Below, in pieces: positions 1-7,565 of a stretch of 8,724 nt of DNA (positions are counted from its first letter, which is position 1; the number at the start of each line of letters is the position of its first letter). Position numbers and translations under genes: made by a program. The notes beneath the pieces are model-generated. The model was not told where the DNA came from, did no database searches, and saw nothing but the letters and a program-made list of their open reading frames with translations. The stretch is from CAWUKT01 sp041565275 (GTDB lineage: Bacteria > Bacteroidota > Bacteroidia > J057 > JADKCL01), in the NCBI GenBank assembly GCA_041565275.1, contig JBFGVE010000122.1, positions 1 through 8,724 on the forward strand, given 5' to 3'.

Positions 1-3000
1 CCGTAGCCATAGCCACCGATTGATAATGAATCCTGCAGGTAATTGTGGAAGGTGACATACTGCATTTCATAGATCGGAAATTCGACTTCACGCGGCACGA
101 CGAAAAAGCTGCGGAGCTTATCTTCGTAGAAAAATGGTTCATCCTTGCGAAATCCCGAATATTGGTGGGGGAATGTTAGCAGAAATGAACTGCCCACCTT
201 CTTTTGCAGTACGGTACACTTGTTGCCATCAACGTAGGTAAATAGCTTTGGCTCGTCCCGTAGGAATTTCATGTACTCATGGTCGGCCTCAATGTAATTA
301 GGCCGTTTCGTTGAATGATACTCATTGCTTCTTGCTCTTGGTTCATCCGAGCAGTTTCCAAATACCAATGAGCCGCGAGGGTGATACCACCGGTACTTAG
401 TAGCGTCCCCAACATGATATATGTGGCCCACGGGTTGCACAAAAAGTTCGCCGGAGCCGTTTTTGTCTGCCCGCACATAGAAATACGGGATTTCAAGTGG
501 GCTATGGTGATCATTCGGAGAATCGATATAGTCAATCGATAGTTTTTTCTTTGTCCATTTGCCACCGTCTTTTCGCTCACTCCAAAAGATCCGGAATTCG
601 AGATATTTCTTAGGCTTCTTCGCACTCACGCTCGAACCACTAGCGGAAATGTCCCCGCCGGAAGGTTCCTCCGATTTTTCCATGATCTGAAGCCAAAAAA
701 GGATCAACCGTTTATTGTACACCACCGGAACGAAATGTTCACCTTCAATGTCCGCTTCCACTTTTTCCCATCCAGTCCAATAGGTATCGTCGACCCACTG
801 GCGGTAATAATATTCATGCGGCCTGCTTTTCGTCCTTGCGAAAACATGAACGATGTTAACCCCTTCATCATCGTCCTTTTCACGATACATTCCTGCGATT
901 TCCAGGAAATCGACCTCGTCGAGCTTTTCGAGATAGTTCTTATATAATCGGGTGGCGGCTTCGTCAGTGATATCCTCCTGCAATAGCTGTGATTCCAGTT
1001 CGTCAAAGAAGATCGATTTATCATCGCGAAGTTCCGGTTCAATCCAGTTTTCGGGGTAAAGGAAAACCTTGCGGTTCGCTTCCCACACCCTGTAATTCTT
1101 TCTCCATTGCCATTCCTCAACAAGCGCCCGTGTAAAACTGCATCCGGGTTCAAGGTTCATAATGATCCTTTGTACGAACAATTGTACACTTGATATTGCC
1201 AATTTGGTCCTTGTGGTAATCGCGCAGGAACTCATTTCCGTGTCGATCAGGAAATGTTCATAGAGCGCAAATTGATCAGGGAATTGGGGATTCTGCGCTA
1301 TCAAATGAGCAGAAAGTGCATCTCGTTGTTTCTCACGCAATTCATCACGAAGGGGAGGCGCAATTGAAAGCCATTGTTTGGTTTCATATTTCGCTTTCGC
1401 AGCATTTCTGATGGCTTCTGAAATTGTCTGCGTGATATTGACGACATTCCAGGATATCACCTGTTGCGCATCGCCCCCAATTACCTTCAGAATTGGCATT
1501 GCCTCGGAAAGCTGCAATAACCAAGCCTCATTATTTCGATAATTCGGATCGCCTGAAACGAAATTGTAGCCATTTGCCCCTGCGAGATATTGTATGTCCG
1601 ACAAAGGCCATCCGGTGTTTTCACTCAAGGATTGGAACGTGTCGGCTTGGCTTTCACCATTCACCGCCCTGTTCATTAAATCCGGTAAACTGAAGTCTTC
1701 TGATTTAACAGCCCGGTTCAATTCCATTGTCCGTACCACGCGGATCATACCATCGAACGAAGCGGGAGAAGTCCCTGTTATGACCGGCAATGTAGCGAGG
1801 TCAACCCAATTCGCAGGACGGTTTACGAACAGGAATTCCAAGTCAAGAGCCGCTGCATTCAATTTCCGCAGGATTGTCCCGCATTTTAATAGCAGTTCGA
1901 ATGAAGCGAACTGATCCGGAAAATTCGTGCGGTTGATCGTCTGGCTGCTTCCAAGGAATGCAGAAGACATGAAGACATCTATCGTTTTTTCAGATGTATT
2001 GTTCGGATTGGGAACATAGTTATTGAGCAATTCATCCGTCATTGACGAACCGATTCCTAACTCCTCGGCAATTGACTCTTTGACGGCACGAGCCATCAAT
2101 GAAGGGATTAAGACATTCGCAAGGTGTTGTTGGAGGATCGTGAGTATGTATCCGAATCTTGCAGACTCCCCGGTCAACGCTCCTCCTCCGGCTACAAGGT
2201 TGGCCTTGGAAGTTGCAATGCTGCCAGCATCCATAAAACTAGCAAAATTTGTATCGATAAATGCATTTTGATCCGTTTCCGAATTCAATGAACTGCCATC
2301 GATAATTGCGAGTGCTTCGTTTTTGAGCAGGTCATTGAGTAGCAGAGACAAGATTCCTGAAGTAGTTTCCCGGTCATTTTCCCCGGCAACCTGAGAATCA
2401 GTTGCAATCTTGTTCAGGTCAGAATGCAATCCCTCCAGAAAAGCTGCTATCGCTTGCTCCCCTGGGGAAACTGAGGAAAGGGGATTGGAATCATGCCGTA
2501 GCAAGTAGTTCAATTCTTCAATTGAAAAGCCAGAACCCTCAACCGTATTAAGCTCATCCACGAAGGCTATCGTATCAGCAGGAACTGCGGATACGACTGG
2601 CAACGTGACATAAGGAGGCGGTGTCCCCACCGCCGGAGTGAATTCCGTAAGCGCACTTTGACCCGAAAGGGATTTCAAGATCAAATAATCAGTTATCTCA
2701 AGCCCTGCAGCCCGCGTGAAAGAAGCGATACGGAAAAGATGAGATAGGTTGGAAAGATTCAGTGTGTTGTTGGGAAGTTCACGCTCGATCAACAGAGCCA
2801 GGTTTCCGGCATCGATATTAATTCCGGCAAGAATGTATTGGCTAATCGCCGGATCATCAATGGTGTTTGAAAGATTCGCCAACTCGGTCCTTGCCGTGTT
2901 GAGCCCCAATACGTTTTCCACGGCATCTAAGGGATTATTGACCGCCGGATTTAGGAACAGTTCATCGTATATTGAAGTATGGCCCTCGTACTCAGCAGTC

Positions 3001-6000
3001 GGCAAGCCTCCCCACCAAGCGGCAATCTCAGCAATGGGAAGTTCGTATGCATTTTGGAGTTGATAAACGCCTGCTAGTTTGATGATGAATTGATCGCTGA
3101 TATCGGATGCTCCCAATGCCGCGATGGTCCTGTCCAAATCTACCGGAGTCCACCCGATCTTTCGCCAAAGTCGGACGAACCGATGGAAGCGGCCTAATTC
3201 CGTATTGTTCAAATCAATTGTGGCTTCGTCCAATGCACAACCTGCATCCGGAAACTGCATTGATTTACCGGAGGGATTAATCCATTTCGATTTCAGGACT
3301 TCCAAAAGTATGTCATAAGTGAGACTCGCCCGCTCCATGAGTTTCAGCACGGAAACTTTGGAAGTACCGGGTTTATCGAGTGCATTGATATTGGATACGC
3401 CCCAATATGCCGCAAGGCTTGCGGAACCCGTTGCGGTGATAATTTCACGTTCTGACTTTAGAAGTCCGAGAGATTCAGTAGCAATATCCAGATCCGTAAT
3501 TGCTGCACCTGCCGCCGGGAATACCGATATGATTTTCGAAAGCCCTACTCCCAAATGTTCTAAGTATGTTCGAGCCTCTTCTTGCCATAAACTGAACGGA
3601 AGTGAGAAGGGATAGACTCTGTTTGTGAGCAGGTTGTACGCAGCAGGGTTTGTGTGTTCCGGGATTGCTTTTAAGGCTTCTGCGGAAAGTGTGGTTTGCA
3701 GGTCGAAGTTGGGATAAAGAGAAACCGCATTTTCCAAAACTTCATTCACCAGATCGATATAGGGAACGGGCGTATTCGTGTTTTGGCAATTCAAAAGGAT
3801 TTCGCCGATTTCGCCGCGACGCTCAAACAACTTGTCCTTGACCGTTTTCGTCGCCGTAACATCAATTTCATTGATGAATGCCAATAAATCGGTGAGGTAG
3901 GCTGCGGGGCTGTAAACCGACCGGCAATGCTTGCATGCACAATAGTCAAGGGCACCGAACAATGCTTCGAGATCTGGAATCTGTTCTGTCCCCTGCCCGC
4001 TTCCGAATCCTCCTGCGTTAATGACACCGGGAGTATCTCCTTGGAAGTCTGCCCCGAAAATACCCATTGCGTGGAGTGCGACGGAGGCAACCTGCTCTGC
4101 CTTATTAAAAACAGTCTGAGCGGTTTCCGCCCCCATTTTGGAGCCGAATTTTGCCATGAACTGTGCCTTCCCAATCCTCGATATCGCAGAGGCGGAGTGC
4201 AGACGGTTCTGGTCGAGCACAGATATCGCTTCGTATTTTCCCGTTCCAGGAGTAACCTTGAAAAGCCGCTCCATCGTTTGCAATTCCTGGGTGAATGCCA
4301 ATTGCTGTTCTTTTGGAATGCCCTGCAATGCGCTTTTGTTTTCACTCAGATAGACGTTGACCAAATTGTCACGGAATTCGAAATTGGGATTGTCCGCGAA
4401 GAAAACCTCGAAGTTCCCACTCTCGAATTCCTTGTCTGCTACCAATCTTGCGGCCAAGGTCGGCGTAGGCCAGGAATATTCTACCGACCGTGCCATCTGC
4501 CGGGCATATACTTTTCGCCTCTCGGTGAGATTTTTCCCTTCCACATAATCCGGTACAGAAATCTTATTTTCTTTGAGGATTGATACCCAATCGGTTTCTG
4601 TCAGTTGAACGAGATCGCTTGACGTCGATAGTTCCTTTTTTTGCCTAAGTACATCGACTAATTGAACATTGTTCCTTGTCACTGCGCTCAATTCCGTAAC
4701 AAATCGTAAGGAATCGGCCTTCTTTTGAGAAATTACCTTCTCGCTCACCAGCGAATTCCAAATTTCAGCTTGCTGGTTTTCAGATTGGACGAAATGATGA
4801 ACAACGCCTTTCATTTCCCCCTTGCTCAACCCCGCCATCCCATAAACAGACTGCAGGGGCGTGGGTTCTCCTTTTGCTATAACCGCAGACTCGGCGATCT
4901 TGAGTTTCACGTCGAGGGCAATGTCGTCAGCTTTCTCTGCATATTCTTCAGGAAGAAGGTTTTCTTGGGCGGCATCCTTTATGGCCGATGCCAATTCATA
5001 TGTTTCAGTTTTTGCCAGTTCTGCAAGATCCCCCGAGAATGATTTGGAGAGGAGGGCGTAGAATACTTGCGGATCTCCCTCAACTGCTTGCGCAAGTGTT
5101 TGTGCATGAACGTAGTTTGCCGTTTCTTTTTCGTTCAGCGATGCCTTATTCGCGAGAAACGATATATCCTGATTGGTCAATGTTGGTGTTTCTACCGATG
5201 CCAAGTCCTTTCCAATCAATGTGGAAGTGCTTTCGAAATTCGAGAGCCCTTTGAATTCCGTACCCGAAGTTGAAAGATTGACGATTTCGTGATCTCCTGC
5301 ATTGAGGATCAATGGCGATTCAACAGTTGCCGCTTTCTTTCTTGAATCAAAGCCACGGACGATTAGATCCGCGAATTCCTTCCCCTTTTCCCGAAGCTGA
5401 TCCATGGAATAGGTGATATTGTAATTGCCGTTTTCGTTGGTAGTTGCGAACCCCAATTCTGATTCCCCGCCAAGGTGCTTGTCAACTGCGCGAACCGTCC
5501 ATCCAGCTTTCGGTCTGCCATTCGAATTTGCAATTTGCCCTGACACTGTACGGACCATTCCGGAGGGTGCCACGGCTACGGCAAGGTCCACTTCGATAAT
5601 GATTCCGGTAAGTCTTCTCGACTTCAAATTTGAAATTTCAGCACCTTCCGTACTTGCAAGAAATTTGTCACCCATATACACTTTGAAAAATACATCCGGA
5701 AACGTATCAAGCGAATTGTCAATAAACACCGATTCAGAAAAACTTATCTCAAATCTTCCTGATTCATCTGTAAATGCCACACCAAGGAAATTGGAAATCT
5801 TAACGTCTTTATCCCATGCCTCAACTCTCAATTTATTCGTCTGCCTTTTCGCAACATCTACAACCCGCCCCCCCAAATAATAACTCAAGGTGTCCGCTGA
5901 TCCTGATACGTAGAGTTCGCCTGTTTCCGTAACCCGAACCAATATGGAGGTTCCCGCTTCAACAGCCTCCTTGACCCGGAGGGGTTTACTTGAAATCGTT

Positions 6001-6224
6001 TTTCCCTCCGGGGAAACAACAGAAAGCATTACTTCATCCTTCGTCGGACGCTTTGCCACAAGTTCAAATTCTCCCTGAGCATTTGTCATTGCTTTGGAGA
6101 GAACTTGACTCTCTTCCTCGACATAGACGACGTGATCCGCCAATGTGACGGATTTTTCATCAATTAATTTTCCAGAAATACGAATTGGTTCGTTCGAGGA
6201 GGGTGTTGATTTTTTTGCAGGCAT
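1..6224 (-). CDS. Tc toxin A-subunit (TcdA/TcA)-like giant protein, 3' end outside window
   Basis: The frame is open for 2,074 codons from ATG at 6224-6222 to the left edge. In order it shows: an N-terminal beta-sandwich-like segment (about residues 14-80); two transthyretin/carboxypeptidase-regulatory-like sandwiches (about 115-185, with VEAWDKD and TDESGRFEISF; about 223-300, with VRAVDKHLG and TNENGNYNITY); and a mostly helical stretch (about 320-750). Then comes C762-A-C-K-H-C767 directly before SVYSPAAYLTDLL (769-781), the signature of the Salmonella virulence plasmid A / TcdA family, and ERRGEIGEILLNCQNTNTP. Further on are VQLFVQRIIMNLEPG (1680-1694), EYYYRQWVDDTYWTGW and VVYNKRLILFWLQ (1834-1846), matching the region before and within the neuraminidase-like domain of TcdA. 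In the family, TcA pentamers bind target cells and inject a TcC toxin delivered by TcB. The linker, TcB-binding and channel regions would be off-window. No signal peptide or SD is visible. Toxin-family identity is strong; the target and any TcB/TcC partners are unknown. Confidence 0.9.
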   Translation of the reverse strand, partial: MPAKKSTPSSNEPIRISGKLIDEKSVTLADHVVYVEEESQVLSKAMTNAQGEFELVAKRPTKDEVMLSVVSPEGKTISSKPLRVKEAVEAGTSILVRVTETGELYVSGSADTLSYYLGGRVVDVAKRQTNKLRVEAWDKDVKISNFLGVAFTDESGRFEISFSESVFIDNSLDTFPDVFFKVYMGDKFLASTEGAEISNLKSRRLTGIIIEVDLAVAVAPSGMVRTVSGQIANSNGRPKAGWTVRAVDKHLGGESELGFATTNENGNYNITYSMDQLREKGKEFADLIVRGFDSRKKAATVESPLILNAGDHEIVNLSTSGTEFKGLSNFESTSTLIGKDLASVETPTLTNQDISFLANKASLNEKETANYVHAQTLAQAVEGDPQVFYALLSKSFSGDLAELAKTETYELASAIKDAAQENLLPEEYAEKADDIALDVKLKIAESAVIAKGEPTPLQSVYGMAGLSKGEMKGVVHHFVQSENQQAEIWNSLVSEKVISQKKADSLRFVTELSAVTRNNVQLVDVLRQKKELSTSSDLVQLTETDWVSILKENKISVPDYVEGKNLTERRKVYARQMARSVEYSWPTPTLAARLVADKEFESGNFEVFFADNPNFEFRDNLVNVYLSENKSALQGIPKEQQLAFTQELQTMERLFKVTPGTGKYEAISVLDQNRLHSASAISRIGKAQFMAKFGSKMGAETAQTVFNKAEQVASVALHAMGIFGADFQGDTPGVINAGGFGSGQGTEQIPDLEALFGALDYCACKHCRSVYSPAAYLTDLLAFINEIDVTATKTVKDKLFERRGEIGEILLNCQNTNTPVPYIDLVNEVLENAVSLYPNFDLQTTLSAEALKAIPEHTNPAAYNLLTNRVYPFSLPFSLWQEEARTYLEHLGVGLSKIISVFPAAGAAITDLDIATESLGLLKSEREIITATGSASLAAYWGVSNINALDKPGTSKVSVLKLMERASLTYDILLEVLKSKWINPSGKSMQFPDAGCALDEATIDLNNTELGRFHRFVRLWRKIGWTPVDLDRTIAALGASDISDQFIIKLAGVYQLQNAYELPIAEIAAWWGGLPTAEYEGHTSIYDELFLNPAVNNPLDAVENVLGLNTARTELANLSNTIDDPAISQYILAGINIDAGNLALLIERELPNNTLNLSNLSHLFRIASFTRAAGLEITDYLILKSLSGQSALTEFTPAVGTPPPYVTLPVVSAVPADTIAFVDELNTVEGSGFSIEELNYLLRHDSNPLSSVSPGEQAIAAFLEGLHSDLNKIATDSQVAGENDRETTSGILSLLLNDLLKNEALAIIDGSSLNSETDQNAFIDTNFASFMDAGSIATSKANLVAGGGALTGESARFGYILTILQQHLANVLIPSLMARAVKESIAEELGIGSSMTDELLNNYVPNPNNTSEKTIDVFMSSAFLGSSQTINRTNFPDQFASFELLLKCGTILRKLNAAALDLEFLFVNRPANWVDLATLPVITGTSPASFDGMIRVVRTMELNRAVKSEDFSLPDLMNRAVNGESQADTFQSLSENTGWPLSDIQYLAGANGYNFVSGDPNYRNNEAWLLQLSEAMPILKVIGGDAQQVISWNVVNITQTISEAIRNAAKAKYETKQWLSIAPPLRDELREKQRDALSAHLIAQNPQFPDQFALYEHFLIDTEMSSCAITTRTKLAISSVQLFVQRIIMNLEPGCSFTRALVEEWQWRKNYRVWEANRKVFLYPENWIEPELRDDKSIFFDELESQLLQEDITDEAATRLYKNYLEKLDEVDFLEIAGMYREKDDDEGVNIVHVFARTKSRPHEYYYRQWVDDTYWTGWEKVEADIEGEHFVPVVYNKRLILFWLQIMEKSEEPSGGDISASGSSVSAKKPKKYLEFRIFWSERKDGGKWTKKKLSIDYIDSPNDHHSPLEIPYFYVRADKNGSGELFVQPVGHIYHVGDATKYRWYHPRGSLVFGNCSDEPRARSNEYHSTKRPNYIEADHEYMKFLRDEPKLFTYVDGNKCTVLQKKVGSSFLLTFPHQYSGFRKDEPFFYEDKLRSFFVVPREVEFPIYEMQYVTFHNYLQDSLSIGGYGY

Positions 6225-6253
6225 GAGATATGAAATTACAGTAAAGCAGATAG

Positions 6254-6286
6254 CCTCTAATGGGTAAAAGGAGGTGAAATTAGAGG
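6254..6286 (-). promoter_or_regulatory. Leader stem-loop with anti-SD-like loop, upstream of toxin gene
   Basis: CCTCTAAT (6254-6261) and ATTAGAGG (6279-6286) form a perfect 8-bp inverted repeat with a 17-base spacer, 30-62 bases upstream of the toxin start codon. Read on the toxin strand, the spacer contains TCACCTCCTTT (complement of 6267-6277), identical to the core of the 3' tail of bacterial 16S rRNA. The repeat and the match are directly visible. A role as operator, RNA hairpin or translation-affecting element is inference; chance is possible. Confidence 0.4.
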
Positions 6287-6321
6287 ACGATTCAGTAAAG
6301 AACGATTTAAAGACAGAGTAA

Positions 6322-6335
6322 GATGAAATTTCATC
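6322..6335. promoter_or_regulatory. Perfect 14-bp palindrome, possible operator
   Basis: GATGAAATTTCATC is fully self-complementary with no spacer and lies about 100 bases upstream of the toxin start codon. A palindrome of this size is typical of a binding site for a dimeric regulator. No second copy was noticed in the intergenic stretch, and no regulator gene is visible in the window, so a regulatory role is only a suggestion. Confidence 0.3.
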
Positions 6336-6439
6336 AAAAAATACATCATGAACAAACTGGATTGTCACCAGCAATTCAGGGAGTATCCCCGTGATTGGCT
6401 TCTGGGGGTCCAAAATAGGAATCCGGCTACAGGCTTGTT

Positions 6440-6463
6440 GCTTCGCGCGGTTTTGCGCGAAGC
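6440..6463. repeat. 9-bp GC-rich hairpin
   Basis: GCTTCGCGC (6440-6448) and GCGCGAAGC (6455-6463) are perfect inverted arms around the 6-base loop GGTTTT. No T-run follows on either strand, so it does not look like a standard intrinsic terminator. It lies about 100 bases beyond the stop codon of the minus-strand transposase remnant and could be a subterminal structure of that element. Confidence 0.6.
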
Positions 6464-6552
6464 GGTCGTGGTTTCATATACGTGGTTTATTTCATAGGCA
6501 AATTCGGTTTTGCTGGGTTGAACGCTCCCTGATTGCAGGCCAGGCCTCCCGT

Positions 6553-6580
6553 GGCTGGTTCATGCCAGCCGAATCTGGCA
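6553..6580. repeat. Two overlapping, mutually exclusive short hairpins
   Basis: GGCTGG (6553-6558) pairs with CCAGCC (6565-6570), and TGCCAG (6563-6568) pairs with CTGGCA (6575-6580); each has a 6-base loop. The two share bases, so only one can form at a time. They cover the stop codon of the transposase remnant (6560-6562). Possible 3'-end structure of the insertion sequence; function unknown. Confidence 0.4.
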
Positions 6581-7194
6581 TCGTCGTTTTTGCATGTTTT
6601 CAAGCGTCCCTTCGTCCATGAAGGAGATCAGCTTTCTCCACAAGAATTTGACGGTGAGTGTTTGATCCTGTTTGAGCAGTTCACTCACCGTGGTCGATCG
6701 GTTGACCAGTTGTAGCCCTGGTTTTTCTGGTAATTGAAGCCTTCATTCTCGATCTTCCATCGCATTCGGCCCGCTTTGCTGATGGGCTGTGCCCGATCGG
6801 GGGAGATCTCAAGGCTGGATACGTGGACAAAGCGGTGGCTGGTGATCTGGCCGGTGCGGATGTCGGTGTGTTCGATCACCGCCTCGATCCAGTTGAGCTT
6901 AAATTTCCCGTAATCGACCCGGTTGATCCAGCGGTAGGTTTCGGTGGTGATGCTGGCTTTTGCCGCCCTTTCGATGCGTTTTTCGCGTTGTGGGCTGTGG
7001 CCGAGCAGGTTCACTTCCTCCCATACAGAAGGCAGGTTGCCGTCCTTGAAGGTAAAAATGAAGTCCCAGCCGTTGTAGGCGCAGATACCGAAAACGGTTT
7101 CGCTCGGGTAAAGCCCATCAGCGGTGATGCAGACGGACAGACGGGGGAAAAAGGATTTGAGCTTGGCGGCCAGACCTTTCGATTTTTGTCCCCC
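6560..7194 (-). pseudogene. Degenerate DDE transposase (IS4-like superfamily), 5' truncated with internal deletion and frameshift
   Basis: From about 7190 down, one frame reads LAAKLKSFFPRL, ITADGLY (likely catalytic Asp), NGWDFIFTFKDGNLPSVWEE, TYRWINRVDYG and RMRWKIENEGFNYQKNQGY (likely catalytic Glu). This is the C-terminal catalytic half of a DDE transposase common in many phyla. It meets a stop at 7195-7197 and has no N-terminal part. After GYN the frame runs into a premature stop at 6685-6687. The adjacent frame, from about 6709, continues with LVNRSTTVSELLKQDQ and ends in KRRCQIRLA and a stop at 6560-6562, the expected C-terminus of this family. Residues normally lying between GYN and the final helix are missing, so an internal deletion plus frame change is inferred at about 6709-6715. 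The family within the IS4-like superfamily is not resolved. Non-functional. Confidence 0.8.
6651..6691. repeat. 10-bp inverted repeat inside transposase remnant
   Basis: ACGGTGAGTG (6651-6660) is repeated in inverted orientation as CACTCACCGT (6682-6691), with a 21-base spacer. It lies in the C-terminal coding part of the remnant, where it encodes TVS and LTV on the minus strand. It may simply be a coding coincidence. Confidence 0.45.
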
Positions 7195-7245
7195 TTACCA
7201 ACGGACCTCCACACGCATTGCCCGCAATAATCCCGGTCGTAGCTG

Positions 7246-7523
7246 GTCAAATGCTTAAGTGGATACAAAAACTCTATGTGGTCGTGCGAAAGGCGCGTAA
7301 ACATCAGTTGAACACAGATCAGTGCAAGGCGCTTCGCCAGGAAGAATCCATGCCTGTGATCGATCAGATCGGCAAATGGATGATCAAACAGCACAAAGCC
7401 CCGGAATTCCTGCCCAAAGACCTGATGGATAAAGCCTTCACCTATCTACTCCACCGCTTCAACTACATCACCCGCTACCTGCAGGAAATTAAGCTCAACC
7501 TTATACAGGTATATAACCGATAA
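7246..7523 (+). pseudogene. IS66-family transposase fragment (C-terminal part)
   Basis: The plus-strand frame reads MLKWIQKLYVVVRKARKH, CKALRQEESMPVIDQIGKWM, FLPKDLMDKAFTYLLHR and FNYITRYLQ. This is the well-known IS66 pattern in which a helical LYxxE-type segment and RQEES precede a lysine-rich KA-Y-L segment and the TRYL motif. The family normally continues with a DG-L-IDNN segment and a further C-terminal stretch. Here the sequence drifts after TRYLQ into EIKLNLIQVYNR and stops at 7521-7523. The large N-terminal part, with the zinc-binding and first catalytic residues, is absent. The frame stays open back to about 7218, but that part shows no IS66 similarity, so I place the start of recognisable homology at about 7246. 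Decayed and inactive. Confidence 0.8.
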
Positions 7524-7565
7524 ATAAATGTTCATTGATTTCTACATCTCAAATAAAAACCGATA

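Larger units (their letters stand above)
6225..6559. other. Non-coding stretch between toxin start and transposase remnant
   Basis: This 335-base stretch holds no gene I can support. The part next to the toxin gene is AT-rich and carries a stem-loop (6254-6286) and a perfect 14-bp palindrome (6322-6335), so it is the likely leader and promoter region of the minus-strand toxin gene. From about 6390 on, composition becomes more GC-rich and a strong hairpin sits at 6440-6463; this part probably belongs to the end of the degraded insertion sequence. No clear terminal inverted repeat or target duplication could be identified by eye. Confidence 0.6.
6390..7523. mobile_element. Island of degraded insertion sequences (DDE type plus IS66)
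   Basis: Two unrelated transposase fragments lie back to back between the toxin gene and panB: a minus-strand DDE transposase remnant (6560-7194) and a plus-strand IS66 C-terminal fragment (about 7246-7523). The island is visibly richer in G+C than the sequence on either side. Neither element is complete, neither shows recognisable terminal repeats, and the frames are broken, so the island is immobile on its own. The left limit is approximate; the right limit is the stop codon of the IS66 fragment. Confidence 0.7.

Noticed and set aside
704..1153. Minus-strand open frame of 149 codons
   Set aside because: Out-of-register shadow of the toxin gene, which here encodes the EPG and neuraminidase-like motifs.
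3791..4345. Minus-strand open frame of 184 codons in a different register from the toxin gene
   Set aside because: It lies wholly inside the toxin gene, whose own frame has clear family motifs (SPAAYL) exactly here; the alternative frame has no recognisable similarity and an unnatural composition.
3927..4583. Plus-strand open frame of 218 codons
   Set aside because: Antisense shadow of the toxin gene: cysteine- and phenylalanine-rich, with no domain recognised.
6267..6277. Perfect SD-like AAAGGAGGTGA on the plus strand
   Set aside because: No ATG, GTG or TTG at a suitable distance opens a reading frame of any length; it is more likely the loop of the leader hairpin or chance.
6336..6356. 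TATTTTTTG preceded by TTTG on the minus strand, as a possible toxin promoter
   Set aside because: One base too many for the TAnnTTTG element, and the upstream TTTG is only about 10 bases away, far too close for the -33 element.
6823..7230. Plus-strand open frame of 135 codons
   Set aside because: Antisense of the DDE transposase remnant, whose minus-strand frame carries the recognisable catalytic motifs.
7011..7394. Minus-strand open frame of 127 codons spanning the junction of the two transposase remnants
   Set aside because: Its first half is antisense to the IS66 fragment and its second half is out of register with the DDE remnant; no protein similarity is visible.
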